In this document: positions 13,745-22,763 of the stretch, in pieces
How the letters are laid out: each line of letters starts with the position of its first letter
How positions within the stretch are numbered: position 1 is the first letter of the stretch
Assembly: GCA_012840625.1 (NCBI GenBank)
Contig: DUSB01000005.1
Span: 1-28,631 of the forward strand
Direction of reading: 5' to 3'
Length of the DNA: 28,631 bases
DNA from: Syntrophomonadaceae bacterium
Lineage (GTDB): Bacteria; Bacillota; Syntrophomonadia; Syntrophomonadales; Syntrophomonadaceae
The notes under the pieces: generated by a model
Database searches by the model: none
What the model saw: the letters and a program-made list of their open reading frames with translations, nothing else
What the model was told of the DNA's origin: nothing
Translations under genes and position numbers: made by a program

Positions 13745-14512
13745 TTATAGTCCTTTCTTTTTCGCTTCATCCCACAGAGCATCCATTTCTTGCAGGTCAC
13801 TTTGCCCCCAGCTTTTCCCCTGCTGCTGTAACTGGCTCTCAATGTATTCAAAGCGGCGGATGAATTTATCACTGCTGTGCTGCAGGGCCTGTTCGGGTTC
13901 AATATTTTTCAGGCGGGCAATGTTTACCAGGGCAAAAAGTACATCTCCCATTTCTTCTTCTAACTGCGGGCCTGACTCGGCTTGGACCAGCTCGTCCACT
14001 TCTTCTTTAAATTTTTCCAGTGCTCCTTCTGCGTCGGGCCAATCAAAACCAACCCGGCTGGCTTTTTCCTGTACCTTTTCCGCCCGCATTAAGGCCGGCA
14101 TCCCTTTGGGTATGCCATCCAGGAGGTGTTTTTTGCCTTCTTTCTTTTTAAAGCTTTCCCATACCTCCATAACATCATCACTGCTTTTTAAATTCATATC
14201 CCCAAACACATGCGGATGCCGGGCAATCATCTTGCCGCTGACTCCACTGGCCACATCGGCAAAATCAAAGGCCCCTTCACGTTCAGCCAGAGCGGCATGA
14301 AAGACCACCTGCAAAAGCAGATCTCCCAGCTCTTCTTGCAACAACTGCATATCCTTTTTCTCAATAGCTTCAATTACTTCATAAGTCTCTTCAATAAGAT
14401 AACGAACCAGGGATTCATGGGTCTGCTCCCGATCCCAGGGACATCCATCCGGAGCCAGCAGTCTTTCCATTACTGCAATCAGCTCCTCCATCGCCTCTCC
14501 ATTTCGCTTCAT
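13745..14512 (-). CDS. mazG: Nucleoside triphosphate pyrophosphohydrolase MazG
   Basis: 255 residues from the ATG at 14512, eight bases after GGAGG; another ATG two codons upstream is only two bases from it. Two tandem MazG modules are visible. The first has EETYEVIEAIE with EELGDLLLQ (the EExxE...ExxD magnesium motif). The second has KFKEEVDEL with EEEMGDVLFAL. The fold hydrolyses non-canonical or excess NTPs to NMP and pyrophosphate. The B. subtilis homologue at this locus, YabN, carries an N-terminal tetrapyrrole-methylase domain; here that domain is absent and the protein has the length of E. coli MazG. Confidence 0.96.
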   Translation of the reverse strand: MKRNGEAMEELIAVMERLLAPDGCPWDREQTHESLVRYLIEETYEVIEAIEKKDMQLLQEELGDLLLQVVFHAALAEREGAFDFADVASGVSGKMIARHPHVFGDMNLKSSDDVMEVWESFKKKEGKKHLLDGIPKGMPALMRAEKVQEKASRVGFDWPDAEGALEKFKEEVDELVQAESGPQLEEEMGDVLFALVNIARLKNIEPEQALQHSSDKFIRRFEYIESQLQQQGKSWGQSDLQEMDALWDEAKKKGL

Positions 14513-14650
14513 CCCCATTACCTCCTCTGTCTAATCCTAAAATACGGGGATGAAACACGGGGGTGGCCCTCGCGTTTCATCCTCAACCTGCTTTTTATCC
14601 AGTTAGAACCAGGGGGAAAATGAAAACAAGAGAACTGCCTCTGTGTTTCA

Positions 14651-16195
14651 CTAGCTTACAATACGTTTGATCATATCAATATCAAATTCCTTGACCAGCA
14701 TCAAGCCTATACCATAAATGATGACTCCCAGTGTGATCGCCAGCAGGGTAGCAATGTAGGTATGAATATCATAAGCCGCAATAAAGATGTAGGCAAAATG
14801 TACCGCGATCCCCATCAATATGGCTATGAGCCCGATTTTAATCATCCGACCTATTTCATAACGTACCCCGGTCAGACGCTGCAGGGCAATAAGGTTTAAC
14901 AGGGAACCAATCAAGAAAGCCAGGACGGTACCAATGGCGGCACCTTTAATATTTAAGGCGGGTATAGCCGTCAGGGTATAATTAAAGAAAACCTTGATCG
15001 CCCCGGTAATAATCAGATTACGCATACCTATTTCAGGTCGCCCAATCCCCTGCAAACCGGCAGAAGAAAGCTGGAAAGCGGCCAGCATAATACAGGAAAA
15101 GGCCAGTGGTTCCAGAGGAACACCCGCTTCCGGAGCATTGTAAAGCAGATCACAGATCTCTGCTGCCAGAACATAAAGACCTACCGCACAGGGAAATGAA
15201 ATAATCATACCAGCCCGCATACCATAATTTAGGCGGTTGTTAACCAGAGCACGTTTCTTCTGGGCTTTGGCCTCCGATATAGCTGGAACCAGGCTGGTGG
15301 ATATGGAAATAGTAAAAATAGTAGGCAAACTGATCAATACCGCTGCCATACCGGATAAATAACCATATAGAGCTGTTGCCTGTGAGGTGCTATAGCCAAT
15401 ATCCATCAAGCGGCTGGGCACAATCACGGCGTCCAGAACCTGTACCAGGGGGAACACCACCGCTCCAAAAGAAACTGGAATGGCCAGCCTGATCATTTCT
15501 CTGGCCAGCTGGGAAGAGGGGGTGCCGGAATACTGCAGAATCTGGTCACGCGGATGTCTTTTCTCAAAGCGAGAATAGAAGACCATCAGCACGATTAACC
15601 CGGCTATGCCCCCTACCACGGCGCCAAAAGTAGCCCCCGCTGCTGCATATTCTAAACCCCGGGGAAAAAGCCAGAAAGCTAAAATCAAAACGGCGGTTAC
15701 GCGACAGAGCTGTTCAACGACCTGGGAAACAGCGGTAGGGGTCATATCCTGATGGCCCTGAAAATAGCCTCGATAAACCGACATCAATGAGGCAAAAAAG
15801 ATGGCGGGCGCTACAGCAACAATCGGCCAATAAGCACGCGGTTGTTTTAAGACCGTGGTGGCTAAAAACGGTGCGCACTGTATAACCAGAATGCTTAACA
15901 ATAAGCCCAGTACAAACAGTACCAGCATAGATACGCGGAATAATTTTTTGCTATCCCCGCTAAAGCCTCTGGTCTCATTGCGGGAAACGAGTACAGATAT
16001 AGCAACCGGCACCCCGGCAGTGGCTAAAGCCAGTATAGTCGTATAAATGGGATAGGCCATCTGGTAAAGGCCCATCCCTTCTCCACCTAATAATCGTCCC
16101 AGGGGAATACGATAAATGGCTCCCAGTAACTTACTTATCGCACCAGCGATACTTAAGATCAAAGCTCCCTTAAGGAAGCTTCCTTTCTCTTCCAT
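14651..16195 (-). CDS. spoVB: Stage V sporulation protein B, MOP-superfamily lipid flippase
   Basis: 514 residues with about 14 hydrophobic helices, typical of the polysaccharide-biosynthesis/MurJ-like flippase group. SpoVB is thought to move lipid-linked cortex peptidoglycan precursors into the space between the spore membranes. The N-terminus FLKGALILSIAGAISKLLGA (from residue 7) with YRIPLGRLLGGEGMGLYQ is characteristic of SpoVB and its paralogues. The ATG follows CGGGGAGGAAAACC. Neighbours spoVT and mazG confirm orthology rather than a generic flippase. The 132-bp gap to mazG shows nothing distinct. Confidence 0.94.
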   Translation of the reverse strand: MEEKGSFLKGALILSIAGAISKLLGAIYRIPLGRLLGGEGMGLYQMAYPIYTTILALATAGVPVAISVLVSRNETRGFSGDSKKLFRVSMLVLFVLGLLLSILVIQCAPFLATTVLKQPRAYWPIVAVAPAIFFASLMSVYRGYFQGHQDMTPTAVSQVVEQLCRVTAVLILAFWLFPRGLEYAAAGATFGAVVGGIAGLIVLMVFYSRFEKRHPRDQILQYSGTPSSQLAREMIRLAIPVSFGAVVFPLVQVLDAVIVPSRLMDIGYSTSQATALYGYLSGMAAVLISLPTIFTISISTSLVPAISEAKAQKKRALVNNRLNYGMRAGMIISFPCAVGLYVLAAEICDLLYNAPEAGVPLEPLAFSCIMLAAFQLSSAGLQGIGRPEIGMRNLIITGAIKVFFNYTLTAIPALNIKGAAIGTVLAFLIGSLLNLIALQRLTGVRYEIGRMIKIGLIAILMGIAVHFAYIFIAAYDIHTYIATLLAITLGVIIYGIGLMLVKEFDIDMIKRIVS

Positions 16196-16338
16196 GGTTT
16201 TCCTCCCCGGTTATATAAGCACTATAATCCATCATACTGTATTACTTTATCACCAGAAAGACATGTTTTGCAAGATTTTACTGCTTTCATTAAGTATAGC
16301 CGTAAAGGAACTCTGTATAACGGCTTGATTGTCCCACC

Positions 16339-16365
16339 AAAAAAGCGGCCTGATGAAGGCCGCTT
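16339..16365 (-). terminator. Intrinsic terminator after spoVT
   Basis: Perfect 8-bp GC-rich stem AAGCGGCC (16343-16350) / GGCCGCTT (16358-16365), 7-base loop. On the minus strand it is followed by a T-run (complement of 16339-16344). It lies just after the spoVT stop, so spoVT is a single-gene unit and spoVB needs its own promoter in the remaining gap. Confidence 0.9.
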
Positions 16366-16385
16366 GGCTGCGAAAAGGATGGTGT

Positions 16386-16949
16386 TTATTGCTCCATCTG
16401 TTTGGCCAGAAATCCTGCTGCGGTTTCAGCCAGCTTTACTTCCATCTCCCCCATCTTTACTCCGGCATCTTTACTGACAATCAGTACAGCTCCTATGGGG
16501 TCACCCTGGGTGATAATAGGGGCAACTACCTGAGATTTTACCGTATAGTCGCGATCCTCAACCTGTATAATATGCATATTCTCATCGGTGGGATTATCCA
16601 GCTCATTCATAACTATGGTGCTGCGTTCCTCCAGACAGCGCTCCAGCAGTTTGCCTACTGGTTTACTCAGGAACTCCCGCTTATTCGCACCTGCTACCGC
16701 TATAATCACATCTCGATCCGCAATCATCGAAATATGACCAATAGTCTCGTGCAGGGATTCGGCATATTCTTTGGCGAAATCTCCCAGCTCTCCAATGGGA
16801 GAATATTTCTTTAATATAACTTCACCCTCGCGATCAACGAAAATTTCCAGAGGGTCACCTTCACGTATACGAAGGGTTCTTCTTATTTCTTTCGGAATTA
16901 CGACTCGGCCCAGATCATCAATACGGCGGACAATGCCTGTTGCTTTCAT
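16386..16949 (-). CDS. spoVT: Stage V sporulation protein T, AbrB-family regulator
   Basis: 187 residues. An AbrB-type swapped-hairpin DNA-binding domain covers about residues 1-50 (MKATGIVRRIDDLGRVVIPKEI...). A GAF-like domain covers about 55-187 and probably binds a small ligand. SpoVT tunes sigma-G-dependent genes in the forespore, including germination receptors, which is relevant because a ger operon is divergent from it here. The ATG follows AAAGGAGGGATAGTTGTACA. A sigma-G promoter lies upstream. Confidence 0.97.
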   Translation of the reverse strand: MKATGIVRRIDDLGRVVIPKEIRRTLRIREGDPLEIFVDREGEVILKKYSPIGELGDFAKEYAESLHETIGHISMIADRDVIIAVAGANKREFLSKPVGKLLERCLEERSTIVMNELDNPTDENMHIIQVEDRDYTVKSQVVAPIITQGDPIGAVLIVSKDAGVKMGEMEVKLAETAAGFLAKQMEQ

Positions 16950-17005
16950 TGTACAACTATCCCTCCTTTTTGTGAAAATCCAAAATCTTTTCTTTGTCTC
17001 AGTGA

Positions 17006-17036
17006 TAGTATATAACTCAAAATACCCTTTTATTCA
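17006..17036 (-). promoter_or_regulatory. Sigma-G promoter of spoVT
   Basis: On the minus strand TGAATA (17036-17031) is followed after 18 bases by TATACTA (17012-17006). The -35 matches the sigma-G consensus exactly and the -10 matches CATACTA at 6/7. It lies 57 bp before the spoVT start codon. spoVT is a sigma-G gene in B. subtilis, which supports the call. Confidence 0.8.
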
Positions 17037-17108
17037 CTTTTTACCATCAAGGCTAGAAAAATGTTTTTAGCAAACAGCTGCAAAATTAACATATTCTTGC
17101 TTGCTATT

Positions 17109-17137
17109 GATTAATTTTATCCAGTTTGGGTAACAAT
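17109..17137 (+). promoter_or_regulatory. Candidate forespore (sigma-F/sigma-G type) promoter for the ger operon
   Basis: GGTAACAAT (17129-17137) fits the sigma-F -10 pattern GGNNANANT. GATTA (17109-17113), 15 bases upstream, matches the -35 GYWTA pattern at 4/5. It lies 38 bp before the first ger start. Sigma-F and sigma-G recognise overlapping sequences and ger operons are usually sigma-G-dependent. Both hexamers are degenerate, so confidence is modest. Confidence 0.4.
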
Positions 17138-17175
17138 AAGCCACGTTATCAAGCAAGAAAGGCGATCGATTACGA

Positions 17176-18282
17176 TTGAAGATAAAACCATTTCAGCTTT
17201 ATTGCCTATTGGTCGTATGCAGTGCACCGGTGGCTTATCTTGAAATCTCCCGCTATATGAACAGCCTTCTGGCTCATAATGGATGGCTGGCTGTACTGGC
17301 TGCCATCCTGCCCTGTTTTATCTTTATGCTCCTGCTTATACAGATTACCAGGAAAAGCCCGCAGCCCTTTCCTCTGCTCCTGGAAGACTATCTGGGCACA
17401 TGGCTAGGTCGGGTAGTGGGCTGCAGCTATATCCTGGTCTTCATAATGATTACTGCCATTGATCTGCGCTTTTTTGTAGATTTTATTGAAACCCACGTAG
17501 TATCCGGAACACCTCTCAGCGTTTTGGTAGGGGTGCTGCTGCTGGTAGGCTTGTTTGCCCTCAAAAGCGGTTTTAATGCCTTGATACGTAGCTTTGAATT
17601 GGTGGTGCTGATCGGTCTGCCCTTTGTTTTCATCATCCTTATACTGGCACTGCCTCAGGATATGCATATCAGTAATCTTCTCCCTATCGGGTCCATGATG
17701 AGAATAGATCATTTTATGCTGGCGGTTCTGCTCATGACGGCTATCTTTGCCCGCTCTATGCCGGTTTTAACCTTTGCTTATTTTTCTGATGATCCGGGAA
17801 AGATTGGCAGCACCTTTACCGCGAGTTTAGCCAGCTATTGGTTGTTAATGCTGCTGGCTACACTGATTACGACTCTTACTCTGGGTGCTTTCAGCGCAGA
17901 ACTATATGCCTTTCCCACTTTTATCATGGTGACCATGATAAATATTGGCCGCTTTTTCCAGAACATTGATATTTTGTTTATTAGCATCTGGATTCTGGGT
18001 ATTTATGCTTCCATAAGTTTTTTTTGGTTTATGTCTCTTTATACCTGTCAGCAGGTGTTTCGCTTAAGTGATTACCGTTATCTGGCTGCTCCTAGCAGTT
18101 TAATTATCGGCGTACTGGCCATGCAGATAGCGGATAATATTCTCCAGCTTTTCCAGACTAGGCTGTTCTTTGTCATGGTGGTATATGGAGGCTTTTTTAT
18201 CCTCATACCCAGCATTCTTTTTATCATCAGCTTGTTCAAGCCCTCTATGCCCGAAGCAATTTTATCAGCAAAAGCTGAATAA
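17176..18282 (+). CDS. gerB: Spore germination permease GerB-type (first copy)
   Basis: 368 residues with about ten hydrophobic helices, the endospore-germination permease family within the APC transporter superfamily. The B subunit of germinant receptors sits in the spore inner membrane and binds the germinant. The start is a TTG with a modest GAAAGG site some 15 bases upstream, so the start is the least certain part. The N-terminal pattern (LEISRYMNSLLAHNGWLAVLAAILP) is a variant of the family's first-helix region. It leads the operon, ahead of gerA, which is not the usual A-B-C order; a second, divergent GerB copy ends the operon. Confidence 0.92.
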   Translation: MKIKPFQLYCLLVVCSAPVAYLEISRYMNSLLAHNGWLAVLAAILPCFIFMLLLIQITRKSPQPFPLLLEDYLGTWLGRVVGCSYILVFIMITAIDLRFFVDFIETHVVSGTPLSVLVGVLLLVGLFALKSGFNALIRSFELVVLIGLPFVFIILILALPQDMHISNLLPIGSMMRIDHFMLAVLLMTAIFARSMPVLTFAYFSDDPGKIGSTFTASLASYWLLMLLATLITTLTLGAFSAELYAFPTFIMVTMINIGRFFQNIDILFISIWILGIYASISFFWFMSLYTCQQVFRLSDYRYLAAPSSLIIGVLAMQIADNILQLFQTRLFFVMVVYGGFFILIPSILFIISLFKPSMPEAILSAKAE

Positions 18283-18368
18283 TCCTTTTTTTTAAACAGA
18301 AACTAGCTGTAATGTATAGACCAGCCATTTAAGGGATTTAAATAGGAAATAATACAGGAGATCATGCT

Positions 18369-19925
18369 ATGCGTTATATCAATAAGAAAGCCGGACAAAA
18401 TAATGAAACAAAGACTGCTCCTATTGATCTGCCCATCTCCAAATCTCTGCAGGACAATATCGATGCATTGAGTACACTTCTGACTGGCTGTTCAGATGTA
18501 GTAATGAAACCTTTTACCTTTGGTCAGGAAGTAAAAGTGGATGGCTTTCTGATTTACTTTGATGGCCTGGCCGATCGCCGGGAAGTAGAAGAAAACATCC
18601 TTAAATCTCTGACGGTGGAATTGAATATGATTCCGCAGGATGAATTGTCGCAGGTAAACGTTTTTGACTACCTGCAGCAACATCTGGTAACCATGGCCGA
18701 GTTGAAAACGCTGGCCAGCATCCAGGAAGTATGTGAGCATATTAGTTCTGGGGATACGGTGCTGCTGGTCAATGGCTTTGATCGGGGTCTGGTAGCCGGG
18801 ACCCGCTCCTGGCAAACTCGACCCATTGATGCCCCGGAAAATGAAGTGGTTATTTTTGGTCCCAAAGAGGGTTTCACCGAAACCCTGCGCTTTAATACCG
18901 CTATGCTGCGCCGGCGAATAAAATCCAGCAACTTTAAAATGGAACATATGGTAATGGGGCGTATAACCAAAACAGATGTCATCATTGGCTACATTGATGG
19001 TATTGTTCCTCCCGCTATGCTGGAAGAAGTCAAGCAGCGCCTGGGAATGATTGATATCGATGGTGTTTTGGACACCGAGTACCTGGCTGAATTTATCGCT
19101 GATCACCGGACCACGATTTTTTCTCAGTTTGAACATACCGAAAAAGTGGATCGCGTCTGTGCCCATGTCCTGGAGGGCCGGATCTTTATCATGGTGGATG
19201 GATCACCGATGGTACTGGTGTTGCCGGTGTCATTTCCCCGCTACTGGCTGGCCCCGGAAGACTATTATATTCATTTCATTCCGGCTTCTTTGTTCCGGCT
19301 GCTGCGCTTTACCGCTTTTTGCATTGCTTTACTATTGCCATCCCTGTATGTAGCCGTTATCAGTTATCACCATGAAATGATTCCTACGGCTCTGCTGCTA
19401 ACCATTGTCGCTGCCCGCCAGGGAGTGCCCTTTCCCGCTTTCGTAGAGGCTCTTTTGCTGGAAGCTACCTTTGAACTGCTGCGCGAAGCGGGGCTGCGTC
19501 TGCCGCGGGCCATTGGTCCGGCGGTCAGTATTGTGGGGGCTTTGATTATTGGTGATGCGGCCGTGCGCGCGGGACTGGTATCAACTCCGATGGTAGTTAT
19601 CGTAGCTTTTACAGGTATTGCTTCCTTTGTAACCCCTTCTTATAATGCCGGGGTCATCGTCCGTATCGCCCGTTTTGCCTTTCTGGTCGCGGCAGGGGTA
19701 CTTGGTTTGCTGGGTATTATGATTGCGCTGATTATAATGCTGATCCGCATGGTCAGCCTATCCTCTTTTGGCCTGCCTTATATGGAACCAATAGCGCCCT
19801 TTAATTGGAGAGAGATGAGCGATATCCTGCTACGCCGCCCCTGGTATCGTACTATACGGCGCCCTTATATGGATGGGATGCAAAACATTGTTCGCCAAAA
19901 GAGCAAGGAAAATACGGGGGGTTAA
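18369..19925 (+). CDS. gerA: Germinant receptor subunit GerA
   Basis: 518 residues. A soluble N-terminal region (about 1-285) is followed by a membrane region with about five helices from residue 300. The family hallmark PFPAFVEALLLEATFELLREA, then GLRLPRAIGPAVSIVGALIIG, is clear. The A subunits form the pentameric ion channel of the receptor. The ATG follows CAGGAG. It is the only A subunit in the operon, so both C and both B proteins would have to share it or pair with an A subunit encoded elsewhere. The gap to gerC is 1 bp. Confidence 0.97.
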   Translation: MRYINKKAGQNNETKTAPIDLPISKSLQDNIDALSTLLTGCSDVVMKPFTFGQEVKVDGFLIYFDGLADRREVEENILKSLTVELNMIPQDELSQVNVFDYLQQHLVTMAELKTLASIQEVCEHISSGDTVLLVNGFDRGLVAGTRSWQTRPIDAPENEVVIFGPKEGFTETLRFNTAMLRRRIKSSNFKMEHMVMGRITKTDVIIGYIDGIVPPAMLEEVKQRLGMIDIDGVLDTEYLAEFIADHRTTIFSQFEHTEKVDRVCAHVLEGRIFIMVDGSPMVLVLPVSFPRYWLAPEDYYIHFIPASLFRLLRFTAFCIALLLPSLYVAVISYHHEMIPTALLLTIVAARQGVPFPAFVEALLLEATFELLREAGLRLPRAIGPAVSIVGALIIGDAAVRAGLVSTPMVVIVAFTGIASFVTPSYNAGVIVRIARFAFLVAAGVLGLLGIMIALIIMLIRMVSLSSFGLPYMEPIAPFNWREMSDILLRRPWYRTIRRPYMDGMQNIVRQKSKENTGG

Positions 19926-19926
19926 G

Positions 19927-21081
19927 ATGAGGATCAAGTGGACGGTTCTAATTCTGCTCAGCAGCCTGCTCGCCAGCTGTACAGGATGTAACGCGCTGGA
20001 TATCAATGACAGCGTTATTGCTGTAGGCCTGGGGGCTGATTTAAAAGATGATACGGTCTTTTTCAGTACCCAGCTGGCCAAACCCATCCCTCCTGAAGAA
20101 AGCGGCAGCTCAAGCGAAGCTCAATTTCTAACCGTAACCGGTTCCGGGCCTACCGGAGCGGAAGCAGCCAGAAGCGTCCTTTCTTCTCTTCCCCGCATAC
20201 CCTTATGGCTTCATGCCAGCACCTTTGTCCTGGGAGAAGATTTGGTTAAGAATGATGTCGACGCCATCGTTGATTTGATTGCCCGCAATCGTGAAATCCG
20301 CCATAACGCCATCCTAGTGGTAAGTAAAAATGCTACCGCCCAGGAAATACTGGAGGCGGAAAGTTATCTGGAGATCTATCCGGCACAGGCCATAGAAAAA
20401 ATGCTGATTATGCAAGAACGTCAGCTGGGCATTTATGTTCCCAGCACCATTCATAATTTTTTAGACTGTTTATCCACGGAAGGAGTCGAAGCAGCGGTTC
20501 CACAGGTCAGTATTTTTAAAGAAAAAGAGAAAAACTATCTTCAGCTGGATGGAACGGCTGTTTTTAAAGGCAAAAAGATGATTGGGGAATTAAATGAAAC
20601 AGAAAGCAGAGGATATCGCTGGCTGCAGCCCGGTAGGCATTCCGGGGGCATGTTTGTTGTTCCTTCTCCGGCCAATGCCCGGGACAGTATTGCACTGGAG
20701 GTGCTTACTTTTCAAACCAGAGTGGAACCATGCAGACAAAATGGTCAACTGATTATGAAGATTCATATTAAGGCTGACGGTAATTTCCTGGATCAGACCG
20801 GGACGGATTTTAAACTGAGCCGCGGACAAATTCCCCGCCTGGAAAGACAGGCGGCAGCAGAGATCGAAAAACAGGTGCAAAGCTGTATCAACAAGTGCCA
20901 GGGGCTGGAGAGCGATATATTGGGCTGGGGTCAGATTATGCAAAACACTGATGTCAAACAATGGGAGGCTATGGCCTCCGACTGGAATCAGCATTTTGCC
21001 GGCCTGCCGACAGAAGTAAAGGCTGAGTTTAGAATCCGTCGTACCTACCTGACGGAGAAGTCCTTCCAGTTCAGGTCTTAG
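19927..21081 (+). CDS. gerC: Germinant receptor lipoprotein GerC (first copy)
   Basis: 384 residues from the ATG at 19927, after GGGGGG; the frame is open further upstream inside gerA. A lipoprotein signal ends in LLASC, so Cys18 should be lipidated, anchoring the protein to the inner spore membrane. The Ger(x)C family regions are present: DINDSVIAVGLGAD, the LPRIPLWLHASTFVLGEDL stretch, GTAVFKGKKMIGEL and the C-terminal ILGWGQIMQ. It is clearly paralogous to the gerC at 21314. Confidence 0.95.
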   Translation: MRIKWTVLILLSSLLASCTGCNALDINDSVIAVGLGADLKDDTVFFSTQLAKPIPPEESGSSSEAQFLTVTGSGPTGAEAARSVLSSLPRIPLWLHASTFVLGEDLVKNDVDAIVDLIARNREIRHNAILVVSKNATAQEILEAESYLEIYPAQAIEKMLIMQERQLGIYVPSTIHNFLDCLSTEGVEAAVPQVSIFKEKEKNYLQLDGTAVFKGKKMIGELNETESRGYRWLQPGRHSGGMFVVPSPANARDSIALEVLTFQTRVEPCRQNGQLIMKIHIKADGNFLDQTGTDFKLSRGQIPRLERQAAAEIEKQVQSCINKCQGLESDILGWGQIMQNTDVKQWEAMASDWNQHFAGLPTEVKAEFRIRRTYLTEKSFQFRS

Positions 21082-21098
21082 ACAAAGGTGGTGCTTGC

Positions 21099-21248
21099 AT
21101 GTTTTTTCTGCTTCTCGCTCTTTTTTTTATTATTTTGATGCTGGAGCTGCCCGGTTTATTGAAAAGAAAACAACCCCGGGATCTCATCGCCTTTTTGCTG
21201 GTCTACTTGATCTGTGTCTGCCTGGGTTTAGTTCAATTCTTTGATTGA
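21099..21248 (+). CDS. Very small membrane protein of the ger operon (49 aa, D-subunit-like)
   Basis: 49 residues, below usual gene-calling limits. The ATG follows AAAGGTGGTGCTTGC and the gene lies 17 bp after gerC copy one. It has two hydrophobic helices, about residues 1-20 (MFFLLLALFFIILMLELPGL) and 28-47, joined by a short basic loop KRKQPRD, and ends in QFFD. The same position after the second gerC is filled by an 81-residue two-helix protein. Small two-helix D subunits that modulate germinant receptors are known in Bacillus ger operons, so this is a good candidate. Function is inferred only from context and topology. Confidence 0.7.
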   Translation: MFFLLLALFFIILMLELPGLLKRKQPRDLIAFLLVYLICVCLGLVQFFD

Positions 21249-21313
21249 CCGCTATCCCCGCTTAAAGGTTGGACTCATTATCCGGGGTAAGCGTTTTTGA
21301 AGGGGTGAAAGTT

Positions 21314-22465
21314 TTGCTGCGTAGGTGGTTGCAATACCTGCTGATTCTTTTTTTGCCGCTGCTATGCGGCTGCTGGAATCTGGTCGATGTCAATGATACT
21401 GCCATCTGTACAGCAGTGGGAGTGGATCTGACCCCAGAAAATAATATCCTGTTTTCACTGCAGCTGGCCAAACCTGCCCCCCTGCCGATAACCGGAGCCA
21501 ACGAAACGCAAATGCTGGCCGTGACGATCGAAGGACAAACCGCAGGTGCTGCCGCCCGGCGCATGAACCTGCTTCTTCCCCGTATCCCTCTCTATGAGCA
21601 TGCCAATTCCCTGGTTATTGGGGAAAAACTGGCCCGGAAGGATCTGGCTTATGTTATTGACCTGGCCATACGAAACCGACACGTACAGCGCAATATGCTG
21701 GTTTTCGTATCTAGTGGCAGCAGGGCAGCAGATATTTTGCATACGCCTATGCCCCTGTATCCTAACTCAGGATTCGGACTGAACAATACTATCAACCTGC
21801 AAAAAGACCGGTTGCTTAAATATCAGCCGGTGAACGTTGCCCAATTAGTTAGAGAGCTCTCCACACCTGGTATTGAACCGGTATTACCTCTTGTTGAATC
21901 TTCCACCCTAAATGGGAAGGATACCTTGAAGCTCAACGGTGGGGCAGTATTTAAGGGGAGAAAAGTAGTCGGAACCCTGAACCCTTACGAAATGATGGGT
22001 TATCAGTGGATTCGTAATCCCCGTCTCCAGGGAGGATTGCTTACCATCACGGTGCCGGGGAGTACCGATAAGGTCTCGCTGGAATTGCTCCATATGCAGC
22101 AAAAATCCAGTCTTCACCGGACTTCATCTGGGGATCTGCAGGTAAATATTCAGCTTACCGCTGATTTTGACTTCTTTGAACAAAAGGGAGCAGAAGATGT
22201 CTTAAACCGACCCCGGGTACAAGATTTACAACAGGCTGCTAATGAAGAAATAAAAAGACAGATCACCGCCTGTATTAGTAAAGCACAAGGAATGGGGAGC
22301 GATATTACAGGGTGGGGGGCGTTGATTTATACTACTGAACCGGAGCTGTGGGCCGAACTGAAGGAGGATTGGGAGCAGCTTTATCCCGGCATTGAATACT
22401 CGCTGCAAATCGAAACGCGAATCCTTTCCTCCTCTCTGACCACCAAATCCTTCCCTTTTCATTAA
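21314..22465 (+). CDS. gerC: Germinant receptor lipoprotein GerC (second copy)
   Basis: 383 residues from a TTG at 21314, preceded by GAAGGGGTGAAAG; the frame is open 15 codons further up but that would bury the ribosome site. The lipoprotein signal ends LLCGC, with Cys20 the expected lipid site. It aligns along its whole length with the first GerC: DVNDTAICTAVGVD, LQLAKPAP, LPRIPLYEHANSLVIGEKL, GGAVFKGRKVVGTL, SDITGWGALI. Tandem GerC duplication within one operon is unusual. Confidence 0.94.
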   Translation: MLRRWLQYLLILFLPLLCGCWNLVDVNDTAICTAVGVDLTPENNILFSLQLAKPAPLPITGANETQMLAVTIEGQTAGAAARRMNLLLPRIPLYEHANSLVIGEKLARKDLAYVIDLAIRNRHVQRNMLVFVSSGSRAADILHTPMPLYPNSGFGLNNTINLQKDRLLKYQPVNVAQLVRELSTPGIEPVLPLVESSTLNGKDTLKLNGGAVFKGRKVVGTLNPYEMMGYQWIRNPRLQGGLLTITVPGSTDKVSLELLHMQQKSSLHRTSSGDLQVNIQLTADFDFFEQKGAEDVLNRPRVQDLQQAANEEIKRQITACISKAQGMGSDITGWGALIYTTEPELWAELKEDWEQLYPGIEYSLQIETRILSSSLTTKSFPFH

Positions 22466-22499
22466 GGGCTTAAGCTGATATGGAAATGGAGACGACGCT

Positions 22500-22745
22500 A
22501 TGTACGTGATGCGCTATGTAATTCTTTTTTTTATAGCCTTAACCATCGCAATCGAAGGCAGGCAGCTCGTCCGGGATCGAGACTGGAAGCTTATCGGGAT
22601 TGTTAGTCTGCTGCTCTTGATAGCAATGGCCTATGCTATTAACGCCGACTACCGTCTGCATATACTGCCCAATGTAGCAGACCTTATCAGTATTTTTGAA
22701 CCCTGGGCACAGCAGTTCAACCAGTATTTTCATCTTTCCAGCTAA
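22500..22745 (+). CDS. Small two-helix membrane protein of the ger operon (81 aa, D-subunit-like)
   Basis: 81 residues. Two hydrophobic helices are at about 5-19 and 30-50 around a charged loop (EGRQLVRDRDWKL), followed by a C-terminal part with amphipathic character ending FNQYFHLSS. The ATG is preceded by TGGAGACGACGCT. It lies between gerC copy two and gerB copy two. Size and topology match the accessory D subunits of some germinant-receptor operons. It is longer than the 49-residue protein but shares helix-loop-helix layout and position after a gerC. Confidence 0.78.
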   Translation: MYVMRYVILFFIALTIAIEGRQLVRDRDWKLIGIVSLLLLIAMAYAINADYRLHILPNVADLISIFEPWAQQFNQYFHLSS

Positions 22746-22763
22746 AACAAAAGGAGGTGCCGT

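Noticed and set aside
14210..14623. Plus-strand 137-residue reading frame over mazG
   Set aside because: It is antisense to the conserved MazG motifs and runs into a gap without family resemblance or ribosome site.
16236..16265. Sigma-E promoter for spoVB based on AATACAGT
   Set aside because: The -10 is a 7/8 match but no KMATATT-like -35 lies 13-15 bases upstream; a weak sigma-A pair overlaps it, so no call is made.
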